Program-made: the position numbers and the translations under genes
In this document: piece by piece, positions 25,659-34,193 of the stretch
How the letters are laid out: the number at the start of each line of letters is the position of its first letter
Numbering within the stretch: position 1 is the first letter of the stretch
Assembly (NCBI GenBank): GCA_037442025.1
Contig: JBBIRB010000012.1
Coordinates: 1-63,151 of the forward strand
Source: UBA2287 sp037442025
Lineage (GTDB): Bacteria > Bacteroidota > Bacteroidia > Bacteroidales > Tenuifilaceae
Length of the DNA stretch: 63,151 bases
Direction of reading: 5' to 3'
Notes under the pieces: model-generated
Told to the model about the DNA's origin: nothing
The model's database searches: none
The model's input: only the letters and a program-made list of their open reading frames with translations

Positions 25659-26180
25659 ATGAACTTTCTTACCCGAAATAAGATTATAATTGGCATTGCC
25701 TTACTGCTTATAGCACTCAATTTGGCACTGCTCGGAACCATTGGCATACGATCGATTAAACCAAGGGAAAAAGGACCTGCCGAAGAACCTTCGCCCAGAA
25801 AAGCGCACGAAATGGTAACCAAACAACTAAATCTGACCCCCGAACAGCAGGAGCAATTTGGTCAATTGCGAAAAGAACACTTCGAGAACACACGGCAAGT
25901 TCGACACGAAATTCAGAGCACTCACAAAGCTATTGCCGAAGAACTGGGCGAGGAGGAACCTAATGAAATGAAATTGGACAGTTTAACCCAGCGAATAGGC
26001 CAGCTACATATACTACAGCAACAGGGAACAATTGAACATTTCATGAAACTCAGAGAGGTATGCTCTCCCGATCAACGTGTTCACCTTAAAAAGATGCTAC
26101 GACGAATGATGAACCCTGCTTTACACGAACGTAGGATGGAAAGAGCGAATAAACAACGAAACCGCGGTAAATCTGAATAA
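25659..26180 (+). CDS. Membrane-anchored Spy/CpxP/CnrX-like periplasmic protein
   Basis: 173 residues. An N-terminal membrane helix (IIIGIALLLIALNLALLGTI) is followed by a helical, highly charged periplasmic part. LTPEQQEQFGQLRKEHFE recalls the LTxxQ repeat of Spy/CpxP-family proteins. Met and His are enriched toward the C-terminus (KKMLRRMMNPALHERRMER). Membrane anchoring and position after an anti-sigma factor are as for the metal sensor CnrX. It starts 11 bases after the anti-sigma gene. Confidence 0.8.
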   Translation: MNFLTRNKIIIGIALLLIALNLALLGTIGIRSIKPREKGPAEEPSPRKAHEMVTKQLNLTPEQQEQFGQLRKEHFENTRQVRHEIQSTHKAIAEELGEEEPNEMKLDSLTQRIGQLHILQQQGTIEHFMKLREVCSPDQRVHLKKMLRRMMNPALHERRMERANKQRNRGKSE

Positions 26181-26201
26181 TAACCTTCAAATTTCAAAAC
26201 A

Positions 26202-26669
26202 ATGAGAACAAGAACTTTCGCAGTAATTGCCACCATAGCAATAGCAATTGCTTCATTAAATGTAAATGCCCAAAGGGGCATGAGGGGAAACAGACCCTTC
26301 GAGGACAACCAACCCCAATTTGAAAAGGGCATGCAGCACAGAATTCCCAATCTTACTACCGATCAGGAAACCAAACTCAACGACCTGAGAACAAAACACC
26401 TGAAGGAGGTAACACCCCTCAGAAATGAGCTACAGGAAAAAAGAGCACGCTTAAATACGCTTCAATCGTCCGAAAAACCCGACATGGCTGCTATTAATAA
26501 GCTAATTGATGAAATGGGAAGCCTGAAAACCAACCTAATGAAAAAGCAAGCAGCTCACCGCAACGAAGTTTCACAGATTCTTACCGATGAGCAACGGGTA
26601 TATTTCAATGCGCGCCAAGGGAAAATGGGCCCAAGGGGCGGCAAAGGTTTGAAACGCAACAGGCAGTAG
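26202..26669 (+). CDS. Secreted Spy/CpxP-like periplasmic protein
   Basis: 155 residues with a signal peptide (RTFAVIATIAIAIASLNVNA, cut before QRG). The mature part is helical with two LTxxQ-like motifs: LTTDQETKLNDLRTKHLKE and LTDEQRVYFNARQGK. Gly/Arg-rich ends (RGMRGNRP, GPRGGKGLKRNRQ) are notable. It is probably a periplasmic chaperone or metal-responsive protein, and the last gene of the sigma-factor operon before a strong terminator. Confidence 0.82.
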   Translation: MRTRTFAVIATIAIAIASLNVNAQRGMRGNRPFEDNQPQFEKGMQHRIPNLTTDQETKLNDLRTKHLKEVTPLRNELQEKRARLNTLQSSEKPDMAAINKLIDEMGSLKTNLMKKQAAHRNEVSQILTDEQRVYFNARQGKMGPRGGKGLKRNRQ

Positions 26670-26690
26670 CCATTAACAAAAAAGGTTTAA

Positions 26691-26731
26691 AAAGGATGGC
26701 CAAATTCCATTAATTTGGCCATCCTTTTTTT
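26691..26731 (+). terminator. Strong Rho-independent terminator of the sigma-factor operon
   Basis: A 16-bp perfect stem (AAAGGATGGCCAAATT, 26691-26706, with its complement at 26712-26727), a 5-base loop CCATT and a T run. It lies 21 bases after the last Spy-like gene. Confidence 0.95.
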
Positions 26732-26769
26732 GTTTGTTACGAACTACCGTTTAATTTGGTAACTATTTA

Positions 26770-26777
26770 TATTTTTG
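26770..26777 (+). promoter_or_regulatory. -7 box for the agmatinase gene
   Basis: TATTTTTG, an exact TAnnTTTG, lies 41 bases before the ATG at 26819. Its position means the in-frame upstream codons from 26756 are not part of the protein. Confidence 0.5.
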
Positions 26778-26818
26778 CAGAAAATCAACACACTATAAAT
26801 CAATTTAACACAAATACA

Positions 26819-27685
26819 ATGGTCAATTACGGCGGTTTGCCCGAGGAATTCTCCTCGCTTTCGAATTCTAAAATTGCAATTTTACCAATTCCCTACGACG
26901 GAACCAGCACCTGGGTAAAGGGTTCCGATAAGGGACCCGATGCCCTTCTCGATGCATCAGCCAATATGGAACTGTACGATATTGAAACCCGTAGCGAACC
27001 CTACCGCATGGGTATTTTTACTGCTGAACCCATTACCGCGAATACTAGTCCTGAGGCCATGGTGGCCGAAGCCAAAAAGAAGGCTTTGGATTTAATTGAT
27101 AAGGAAAAGTTTTTAGTAACCATAGGCGGCGAGCACTCGGTAAGTATTGGAATTATTCAGGCTCATGCAGAAAGGTTCAAAAAACTTTCAGTAATACAAA
27201 TCGACGCCCATGCCGACCTTCGCGACGAGTACGAGGGTACTCCAAATAATCACGCTTGTGTTATGGCTCGTGCTAAAGAGCTCTGCCCCATAGTTCAGGT
27301 TGGCATTCGAAGCATGGATTTAGGCGAAATGAAGAACATGAATGAAAACCGTGTTTTCTGGGGACATCAGATTTCATTTAACGATAGTTGGATGAATGAA
27401 GCCATCGATTTACTTACTGAAAATGTGTACCTTACAATAGACCTCGATGGATTCGACCCATCGGTTGTTCCATCTACCGGAACGCCTGAACCCGGAGGAA
27501 TGCATTGGTACCAAACACTAAAGTTTCTGAAGAAACTGGTTGAGAAGAAGAATTTAGTAGGATTCGATGTGGTTGAACTTTGTCCCAACCCCACCGAAAA
27601 ATCGTCGGATTTTGTAGCAGCCAAACTTGTGTACAAAATTCTTGCTTACCGATTTGGGAAAGAAATGAAATCTAGAAAGCAATAA
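26819..27685 (+). CDS. speB: Agmatinase / ureohydrolase-family enzyme
   Basis: 288 residues from the ATG at 26819 (MVNYGGLPEEF). Mn-binding motifs of ureohydrolases are present: GGEHSVSIG, DAHADLRDEYEGT and TIDLDGFDPS, then STGTPEPGG. PIPYDGTSTW at the N-terminus is typical of agmatinase rather than arginase. It would hydrolyse agmatine to putrescine and urea. Related guanidinobutyrase or other ureohydrolase activity cannot be excluded. An aminopeptidase P gene follows 14 bases later. Confidence 0.88.
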   Translation: MVNYGGLPEEFSSLSNSKIAILPIPYDGTSTWVKGSDKGPDALLDASANMELYDIETRSEPYRMGIFTAEPITANTSPEAMVAEAKKKALDLIDKEKFLVTIGGEHSVSIGIIQAHAERFKKLSVIQIDAHADLRDEYEGTPNNHACVMARAKELCPIVQVGIRSMDLGEMKNMNENRVFWGHQISFNDSWMNEAIDLLTENVYLTIDLDGFDPSVVPSTGTPEPGGMHWYQTLKFLKKLVEKKNLVGFDVVELCPNPTEKSSDFVAAKLVYKILAYRFGKEMKSRKQ

Positions 27686-27699
27686 CTTAAATTACAGCC

Positions 27700-29478
27700 A
27701 TGAGCGCCATTAGCCGAATTGCCACCCTGAGAGATGTAATGAATCACAACCGTGTTGATGCATATCTGGTTCCAACCAGCGATCCCCACTTGAGCGAATA
27801 CTTACCTGAACATTTTAAATCGCGGCAATGGCTATCAGGTTTCAACGGTTCGGCAGGCACCCTTGTGGTTACCCAAAGCTATGCAGCACTATGGACCGAT
27901 TCGCGTTACTTTCTTCAGGCGGAAGAAGAGTTGAGTGGAACGGGTATTGAACTATGCAAAATGGGCACTCCCGGAACCCTTTCAATAGAAAGTTGGCTGG
28001 TTTCGAAGCTCAATAAAAGGTCGACCTTAGGGTTCGATGGACGTTTGTTCCCTTTTTCCAATGCTCAAGCTACCATTGCAAAACTGAAACAGCATAAATT
28101 GAGTGTTAACTCTAAGTTAGACTTAATATCCCAAATATGGAGCAACCGTCCAACCCTGCCAAACCAAAAGGCCTTTGGCCTTGAATTACGATACACTGGA
28201 GCAACAGTATCGGACAAACTTGGGGCCATACGCATTGAATTGCAGAAAGCAAATGCCACCAGCTGTGTACTTACAACCCTCGACGATGTTGCCTGGACCT
28301 TTAACATCCGCGGCAACGACATAGAATTCAACCCCGTAACCCTGGCATACGGTTACGTATCCATTGACGATGCCATTCTATTTATCGATTCTTCAAAAGT
28401 TGATGCCTCGCTTGCCGAGTCCCTTTTGTGCGAAGGAGTAGATATTCTTCCCTACAGCCGCGCAGAACAATTCTATAGCAAATTAGCTAAAGACGAGGTA
28501 GTAGCGCTGGATCCCATGCGCACTAATTACCAAATTTTCAGTTCTATTCTTAAGCGTAATCGCATTTTCGAAACTACAAGCATACCAACCCTATTAAAAG
28601 CAAAGAAGAATGCGGTTGAGTTGGAAAACATCCGACAGGCAATGATTAAAGATGGGGTTGCACTTACCCGGTTCCTCATTTGGCTCGAAGAGGCTTTGGT
28701 GCGCGAAAAAATTGATGAATTTAATGTAGGTGAGAAAATTAGGGAGTTCCGAAGCAAACAGGAACTCTTTGTGAGCGAAAGTTTCGGACCTATTGTTGGC
28801 TATGCCGACCATGGTGCCATTGTGCATTACTCAGCCACACCCCAATCGGCATATAAAATCGAGCAAAAAGGATTTCTGCTAATCGATTCGGGTGGACAAT
28901 ATATTGATGGTACAACCGATATTACTAGAACAATTCACCTTTCGGAGCCAACCCCACAGGAAGCTTCCGACTACACACTGGTGCTTAAGGGAATGATTCA
29001 ACTCTCCATGGCAAAATTCCCCTCTGGTACTCGGGGAACCCAACTCGATGCGCTTGCTCGCATTGCCATGTGGCGCGAAGGCATTAATTATGGGCATGGA
29101 ACCGGGCATGGCGTGGGAGCGTTCCTAAACGTTCACGAAGGGCCCCAATCCATTCGACCTAACGAAAACCCCATTACCCTTGAACCGGGCATGGTACAAT
29201 CGAATGAACCGGCTATTTACCGCACGGGCCAGTACGGAATTCGAATTGAAAACCTTATTGCCTGCATTGGCTCGTTTGAAAACGAATACGGAAAGTTCTA
29301 CCAATTCGAAACCCTTACACTTTGCCCCATTGATACTAAAGCCATAGTTCTGGAAATGCTCACTCCCGAGGAACGAAAATGGATAAACGAATACCATTCG
29401 ATGGTATACGAGAAACTAGCCAGTAAATTAACGGCAAAAGAGGCAAAGTGGCTTAAGAAAAAAACACACGCACTATAA
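27700..29478 (+). CDS. pepP: Xaa-Pro aminopeptidase (aminopeptidase P, M24B)
   Basis: 592 residues, the length of the long three-domain form of the family. Two creatinase-like N-terminal domains (about 1-310) precede the pita-bread catalytic domain. Metal ligands are in IDSGGQYIDGTTDITRT (two Asp), GHGTGHGVGAFLNVHEGP (His), QSNEPAIYRTGQYGIRIEN (Glu) and FETLTLCPID (Glu). It removes N-terminal residues preceding proline, in the cytosol since there is no signal peptide. It converges with the nuclease gene, leaving 8 bases. Confidence 0.94.
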   Translation: MSAISRIATLRDVMNHNRVDAYLVPTSDPHLSEYLPEHFKSRQWLSGFNGSAGTLVVTQSYAALWTDSRYFLQAEEELSGTGIELCKMGTPGTLSIESWLVSKLNKRSTLGFDGRLFPFSNAQATIAKLKQHKLSVNSKLDLISQIWSNRPTLPNQKAFGLELRYTGATVSDKLGAIRIELQKANATSCVLTTLDDVAWTFNIRGNDIEFNPVTLAYGYVSIDDAILFIDSSKVDASLAESLLCEGVDILPYSRAEQFYSKLAKDEVVALDPMRTNYQIFSSILKRNRIFETTSIPTLLKAKKNAVELENIRQAMIKDGVALTRFLIWLEEALVREKIDEFNVGEKIREFRSKQELFVSESFGPIVGYADHGAIVHYSATPQSAYKIEQKGFLLIDSGGQYIDGTTDITRTIHLSEPTPQEASDYTLVLKGMIQLSMAKFPSGTRGTQLDALARIAMWREGINYGHGTGHGVGAFLNVHEGPQSIRPNENPITLEPGMVQSNEPAIYRTGQYGIRIENLIACIGSFENEYGKFYQFETLTLCPIDTKAIVLEMLTPEERKWINEYHSMVYEKLASKLTAKEAKWLKKKTHAL

Positions 29479-29486
29479 AATTTTAA

Positions 29487-30836
29487 TTAATTGGTAGGCC
29501 CGTTATCTACTTTTGCTTCAATATCGCTCTGAATGGCAGTAGGTACGATCGAAAGGAAATCGTAACTGGTTTGGCTTTCAATATAATCTACCGTTGTACG
29601 GTAATAACCCCAGGGCTGGCTATTCACCGTTTGCGTGTTGGGCATCCAAACCGCAATAACGCGCGTACTAGAGGATACTCTGGAAACATCGTTGTTGCCA
29701 ACTGGCAATACTACAATTACTTTCCAAACATGCGAGGGTACTACAATGTTTTTGGTTGAGATAGTAGTTTTATAACCCGCAGATCCTGTTCCTCCCTGAC
29801 CCCAGGGACCTGAAATTATGTAGAGCTCATTGCCTTGACTTACTAGGGTTCGGCAGTAGTTTTCGAGGTTGGCCCAGGTAACCTGATTGTTGTTGGGTGC
29901 CTGGGGTACCATATTGGTCATTAAAAAAGTGGATGAATTATCGGTTACCGAACCATTCCTGTCGGCACTCGGACACATATGCCCGCGATCGAACCCCGAC
30001 CCGCTGTAATCGGTTCCACTAACCCTAACCCAACCTGTAGGCAGGGTTTCATCGGCTCTAAAATCGTCCTGACGAGGTGTACTGCCCAACCATGCGCTGC
30101 TCAAATGCCACGACACCCAGTTGCTGGTTTTCTTGCTATCGCTATACGATAGGGAGTATTGGGTTTTGGTCATTAGGTAGTTATTGGGGTACGAAGTGCT
30201 ACTTACCGCACCCGAAGGATTACCCATTGCCATGTTATTATCGCGGGTAGCAGTGGAGGCAAAATAATCGGTAAATGTAAAATCGTCGATATTAATTCGG
30301 TTAGCCCCCCCACTCACTTTTCGAATTTCGAATCGTACATTGCCCGACTGGTTAACAGTAAAAGTAACTTTATTTAGGGTTGTTGAAGATGTAGTTACTG
30401 TCGACCCAACTTTTGACCAAGAAACCCCTCCATTAGCTGAAACGTACAGCTCCCAGGTGCTGCTACCATCGCTTCCAAACACAGCATGGTACACCTCAAC
30501 AGTGCCTGCTCCTGTTGATCTATCGAATTGCATGGTTAAAGTTCCGGCATTCACCATCCGAACCGATTTGGTTCCATTCTTTCTATCGGTTGTGAGGGTA
30601 CCCAATAGGGCATCGTTCATGTACCACGAACCAGTTGAAAGTGCAACCGATGCCCCAGCATAAGCTGTTTTTGTTCCAATTTCGAAATTCTCGGTTAGCG
30701 AAGTTGCTTTAGGTATTGCAATTTCTTGTTCATGAATTCTGTAAGCAATTTCCTCTTTCTGACAAGATAGGAAACCGATAGAAATGCCTAGGAATAGTAC
30801 CAGAGCATAGTACGAAAGACGATTGAACTTTTTCAT
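29487..30836 (-). CDS. Secreted lipoprotein DNA/RNA non-specific endonuclease
   Basis: 449 residues from the ATG at 30836, which gives a lipoprotein signal with lipobox GFLSC. An all-beta domain (about 45-190, ending RINIDDFTF) resembles adhesive or carbohydrate-binding jelly rolls. The NUC1-type nuclease domain covers about 200-440 with the catalytic DRGHMCPSADRNG motif and the metal-binding Asn in TNMVPQAPNNNQ. It probably degrades extracellular nucleic acid while tethered to the outer membrane. The 128 bases upstream before mltG hold no recognised element. Confidence 0.92.
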   Translation of the reverse strand: MKKFNRLSYYALVLFLGISIGFLSCQKEEIAYRIHEQEIAIPKATSLTENFEIGTKTAYAGASVALSTGSWYMNDALLGTLTTDRKNGTKSVRMVNAGTLTMQFDRSTGAGTVEVYHAVFGSDGSSTWELYVSANGGVSWSKVGSTVTTSSTTLNKVTFTVNQSGNVRFEIRKVSGGANRINIDDFTFTDYFASTATRDNNMAMGNPSGAVSSTSYPNNYLMTKTQYSLSYSDSKKTSNWVSWHLSSAWLGSTPRQDDFRADETLPTGWVRVSGTDYSGSGFDRGHMCPSADRNGSVTDNSSTFLMTNMVPQAPNNNQVTWANLENYCRTLVSQGNELYIISGPWGQGGTGSAGYKTTISTKNIVVPSHVWKVIVVLPVGNNDVSRVSSSTRVIAVWMPNTQTVNSQPWGYYRTTVDYIESQTSYDFLSIVPTAIQSDIEAKVDNGPTN

Positions 30837-30964
30837 ACACTTGGGTTTAGGGTTTACTTGAACCAAATGTATTGATTTAAGCGAATTGACGTGTTAACGC
30901 ATTGCTTACTTGGCAATAAGTTATCATCAAATTATTAACACAGCCTGATTTCAATTTAAAAACG

Positions 30965-32032
30965 CTACCGGAATATGCGCTGTTTGTTGAGTGCAGCCTG
31001 ATATTCGCGAGCGTTCCTATTGTGCTCGGTAAGGGTTTTGGCAAAAACGTGATAGCCCGAAAAATCGGATTTTGCACAAAAGAACAAGTACTGATGCTGC
31101 TCGTAATTAAGCACAGATTCTATTGATGAAATGCTGGGTGCATTAATAGGGCCAGGAGGAAGCCCCTTAACTAGGTAGGTATTATAGGGAGAGTCTATTT
31201 TCAGGTGGCGGGTTAAAATGCGGCGCAAACCAAAATCGCCCACTGCAAACTTAACTGTAGGGTCGGCTTGCAAAGGTATTCCTCGCTCAAGTCGGTTCAT
31301 ATAAACACCTGCAACACGGGGTCTTTCCGACGAAAATATGGTTTCCTCCTCTACAATGGATGCTAAAATTGAAACTTTAAGTTTAGTCAAACCAATATCG
31401 GCCGCTTTATAGGTTCTATCGTCATTCCAAAACGCATCGTATTCGCGCTTCATGCGGTCCAAAAATCCATCGATTGTGGTATTCCAATAAAATTCGTAGG
31501 TATTGGGAATAAACATGGCAATGAAGGTTTCGCCATTGAACCCATACTTTTTTGCAATAGCATCGGATTTAAGGGACATGAGGAGTGCCACAGAATCAAT
31601 TTCGAGCTGGGATGCTATTCGTCCGGCTAACTGTTGCGGCATTCGGAACCCGCCAAAAGTTACCCTGACGGGTGTTTGCAAACCTGCCCTAAGAATCCCA
31701 AGTACTTCCCTATTGCTCATGCCTTGAGTAAATTTGTAGCGGCCAGGCTTTACATTTCTGTTGTATCCCATGCTTGCGGCCGCCTTTTTAAACGAAATGG
31801 AATCGATAAGATATCCAGACTGCCGAAATATTCCGTACGCTTCATTAAAATTGCTGCCTGTTGGAATTCGCAAAAAAACAAATTCTTTACCATGGGTTGT
31901 AACATTTGGTTTGAACATTAGGCTATAAACACTATATCCTTCTACTAAACCAATTGTTAAACCTATTAAAACTGCCAGAACCAAAGAAAGGCCAATGGTT
32001 CGCTTTACTTTTTTAGAAAAATTTACTGGCAT
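30965..32032 (-). CDS. mltG: MltG endolytic murein transglycosylase
   Basis: 355 residues from ATG 32032; an in-frame TTG two codons upstream is less likely. One N-terminal membrane helix (IGLSLVLAVLIGLTIGLVEG) anchors a periplasmic YceG-like domain. The catalytic Glu lies in ASIVEEETIF, and NRLERGIPLQADPTV and PYNTYLVKGLPPGPI are diagnostic. MltG cleaves nascent glycan strands and sets their length. The family is normally single-copy and conserved. Confidence 0.95.
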   Translation of the reverse strand: MPVNFSKKVKRTIGLSLVLAVLIGLTIGLVEGYSVYSLMFKPNVTTHGKEFVFLRIPTGSNFNEAYGIFRQSGYLIDSISFKKAAASMGYNRNVKPGRYKFTQGMSNREVLGILRAGLQTPVRVTFGGFRMPQQLAGRIASQLEIDSVALLMSLKSDAIAKKYGFNGETFIAMFIPNTYEFYWNTTIDGFLDRMKREYDAFWNDDRTYKAADIGLTKLKVSILASIVEEETIFSSERPRVAGVYMNRLERGIPLQADPTVKFAVGDFGLRRILTRHLKIDSPYNTYLVKGLPPGPINAPSISSIESVLNYEQHQYLFFCAKSDFSGYHVFAKTLTEHNRNAREYQAALNKQRIFR

Positions 32033-32107
32033 ATTCAAAATTTAAACACAAAAATAATGAACCCACAGCTTATTCTGTGGGTTCACTATCAAAAATACAA
32101 CAAAAGC

Positions 32108-33307
32108 CTACTTTAATTGCTTAATGGCTGATTCTATTCTATTCATTGCCTCTACCAAGCTGGCTTCTGAAGCAGCATACGACAATCTAATATAATCGGG
32201 GGCTCCAAATGCGCTACCAGGAACTAGGGCAACGTTTGCTGAGTTTAAGAGGTACATGGCCAGATCCGATGAATTTGATATAACTTCGTCGCCATTGGCT
32301 TTGCCAAACAGGTCCTTTACTTCAGGGAAAAAATAGAATGCACCCTGAGGCATATTGGCATTTACTCCGGGCATGGCTTTTAGCCTTTCGTACACTAAGT
32401 TTCTACGTTTCTCAAAAGCCTTACACATGGTAGCCGGAAATGCTCCATCGGAATTAATTGCCACCGTGGCAGCTTTTTGAGCTATTGAATTGGGGCCGGT
32501 GGTAGTCTGTCCCTGAAGTTTATTGCAGGCTTTTGCAACCCAAAGGGGCGCGGCACAGTAGCCAATTCGCCAACCAGTCATTGCATATCCCTTCGAAACA
32601 CCATTCACAATTACTACCCTATCGAAAATAGACTCGAACTGCCCTATACTCTCGTGCTTTCCAACAAAATTAATGTACTCATAAATTTCATCGGAAATTA
32701 TAAAAACATTTGGGTGTTTTTCCAAAACCTTGGCTAGTGCTTCCAATTCGGTGCGGGTATATACACTTCCGGTAGGGTTCGAAGGCGAGCAAAGAATTAG
32801 CATTCGGGTTTTGGGAGTAATGGCCTGCTCCAGCTGTTTAGGGGTTATTTTAAAATCCGATTCCAACGAAGTTTGAATCACAACACTCTTACCTTCAGCC
32901 AACTTTACTAACTCTACATAGCTAACCCAATAGGGCGCAGGAACAATTACCTCGTCCCCTTTGTCAACTAATGAAAGGATTACGTTGGCAAGCGATTGCT
33001 TGGCTCCATTGGACACAATAATTTGTGCAGGTTGGTAATTAAGGCCATTCTCTCGCTTGAGTTTGGAAGAAATTGCCTCAAGCAGATCGGGGAAGCCAGG
33101 CACGGGCGAATAAAAGGTAATATTCTGGTCAATGGCCCTTTTTGCTTCATCCTTTACAAAATCGGGTGTATTAAAGTCGGGCTCGCCAACACTTAAATCA
33201 ATTACATTCGCACCTTGTTTCTGTAAATCTCTGCATCGCTGCGACATTGCTAAGGTTTGCGAAACCGAAAGCTGCATGAGCCTATCCGATAGTCTTTCCA
33301 TATCCAT
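32108..33307 (-). CDS. aspC: Pyridoxal-phosphate aminotransferase, aspartate aminotransferase type
   Basis: 399 residues, class I/II aminotransferase. The PLP Lys is in NGVSKGYAMTGWRIGY, with other signatures SNGAKQSLANV, CSPSNPTGSVY and ISDEIYEYI. The close match of the SKxYAMTGWRIG segment to aspartate/prephenate aminotransferases of subgroup I-beta supports the call; the exact amino acid is not certain. It is divergent from the gene at 33415, with probable -7 boxes for each side in the 107-base gap. Confidence 0.92.
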   Translation of the reverse strand: MDMERLSDRLMQLSVSQTLAMSQRCRDLQKQGANVIDLSVGEPDFNTPDFVKDEAKRAIDQNITFYSPVPGFPDLLEAISSKLKRENGLNYQPAQIIVSNGAKQSLANVILSLVDKGDEVIVPAPYWVSYVELVKLAEGKSVVIQTSLESDFKITPKQLEQAITPKTRMLILCSPSNPTGSVYTRTELEALAKVLEKHPNVFIISDEIYEYINFVGKHESIGQFESIFDRVVIVNGVSKGYAMTGWRIGYCAAPLWVAKACNKLQGQTTTGPNSIAQKAATVAINSDGAFPATMCKAFEKRRNLVYERLKAMPGVNANMPQGAFYFFPEVKDLFGKANGDEVISNSSDLAMYLLNSANVALVPGSAFGAPDYIRLSYAASEASLVEAMNRIESAIKQLK

Positions 33308-33358
33308 TATTTTTGTAACCAGTTAATTCAATTAATACATTTTCCGAAATTAAAACTT

Positions 33359-33366
33359 CAAAGTTA
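33359..33366 (-). promoter_or_regulatory. Probable -7 box for the aminotransferase gene
   Basis: On the minus strand this reads TAACTTTG, an exact TAnnTTTG, about 50 bases before the ATG at 33307. No clean TTG is found at the -33 distance. Confidence 0.45.
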
Positions 33367-33414
33367 TATTTTAAATACGCATATTTGTAAAACTACCCTT
33401 AAAAATTAAAACAA

Positions 33415-33930
33415 ATGCTAGTTGAACTCCTAAAAATAGTACTCCCAGCCTTACTCGTATTCCTTGCCGGCTATCTTGCAATCCAACGAATGCTTCGCGA
33501 AGAAACCCAACGCCGTAAAGCGGAACTCACCCTAAATAACCAAAAAATTTCGCTACCAATTCGCCTGCAGGCCTACGAACGAATTATTCTCTTTCTCGAA
33601 CGAATTTCTCCCGAATCGTTGCTTGTAAGAGTTAACGAACCCGGAATGACTGTTCATAAACTCCACTCTGCACTTTTGGCAAGCATAAGGGCTGAATGGG
33701 AGCATAACCTCTCGCAACAACTTTATGTGAGCAGTGCAACATGGGAACTTGTAAAAAATGCAAAGGATAACATGGTGAAACTAATTGGTACTAGCGCCGA
33801 AAAAATCAACCCCAAGGACCCATCAATCAGCTTAAGCCAAGGCATACTCGAAAAAATTGTAGAACTCGATCATCACCCAACCGCCATAGCCATTGATTAT
33901 ATTAAGAAGGAGGTAAAAGAGCTGTTTTGA
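33415..33930 (+). CDS. Conserved hypothetical protein with N-terminal membrane anchor
   Basis: 171 residues. A membrane helix (LLKIVLPALLVFLAGYLAI) is followed by a basic helical domain with LRLQAYERIILFLERISPESLL, a pattern I associate with a Bacteroidota family of unknown function (DUF7935-like). No catalytic motif is visible. It is divergent from the aminotransferase gene and precedes the repeat tract at 33963-34077. Confidence 0.75.
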   Translation: MLVELLKIVLPALLVFLAGYLAIQRMLREETQRRKAELTLNNQKISLPIRLQAYERIILFLERISPESLLVRVNEPGMTVHKLHSALLASIRAEWEHNLSQQLYVSSATWELVKNAKDNMVKLIGTSAEKINPKDPSISLSQGILEKIVELDHHPTAIAIDYIKKEVKELF

Positions 33931-33962
33931 TTTTTTGGGAGTTGATTGGGTTATTGGGTAAT

Positions 33963-34138
33963 GAAGTCCGAAGAACGAAGAACGAAGTCCGAAGAACGAA
34001 GAACGAAGTCCGAAGAACGAAGTCCGAAGAACGAAGAACGAAGTTGGAAGTTGGAAGTCGGAAGTCAGGGATCTGAGAACAGATAACCCACAACTGAGAA
34101 CCGACAACTGACCCCTCGCGAACCTCAGGGCAAGCAAC
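33963..34138. repeat. Intergenic short-repeat mosaic, copy 1
   Basis: From 33963 to about 34077 the DNA is built of GAAGTCC, GAAGAAC and GAAGTTG words, most often as units of GTCCGAAGAACGAAGAACGAA or shortened forms. It continues with CAACTGAGAACCGACAACTGA and ends with CCTCAGGGCAAGCAAC (34123-34138). The same last word occurs reversed at 49821-49836. No reading frame across it is plausible as a gene, and it separates two ordinary genes. The repeat is direct, unspaced and unlike CRISPR. Confidence 0.8.
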
Positions 34139-34193
34139 TAACATCTTAAACTATAAACTATCCAAATCCCTAAAATGAGTTCTAAGGTTAAAC

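Noticed and set aside
33963..34077. Tandem short repeats considered as a CRISPR array
   Set aside because: Repeats are about 7-21 bases, contiguous, with no unique spacers of constant length and no cas genes nearby.
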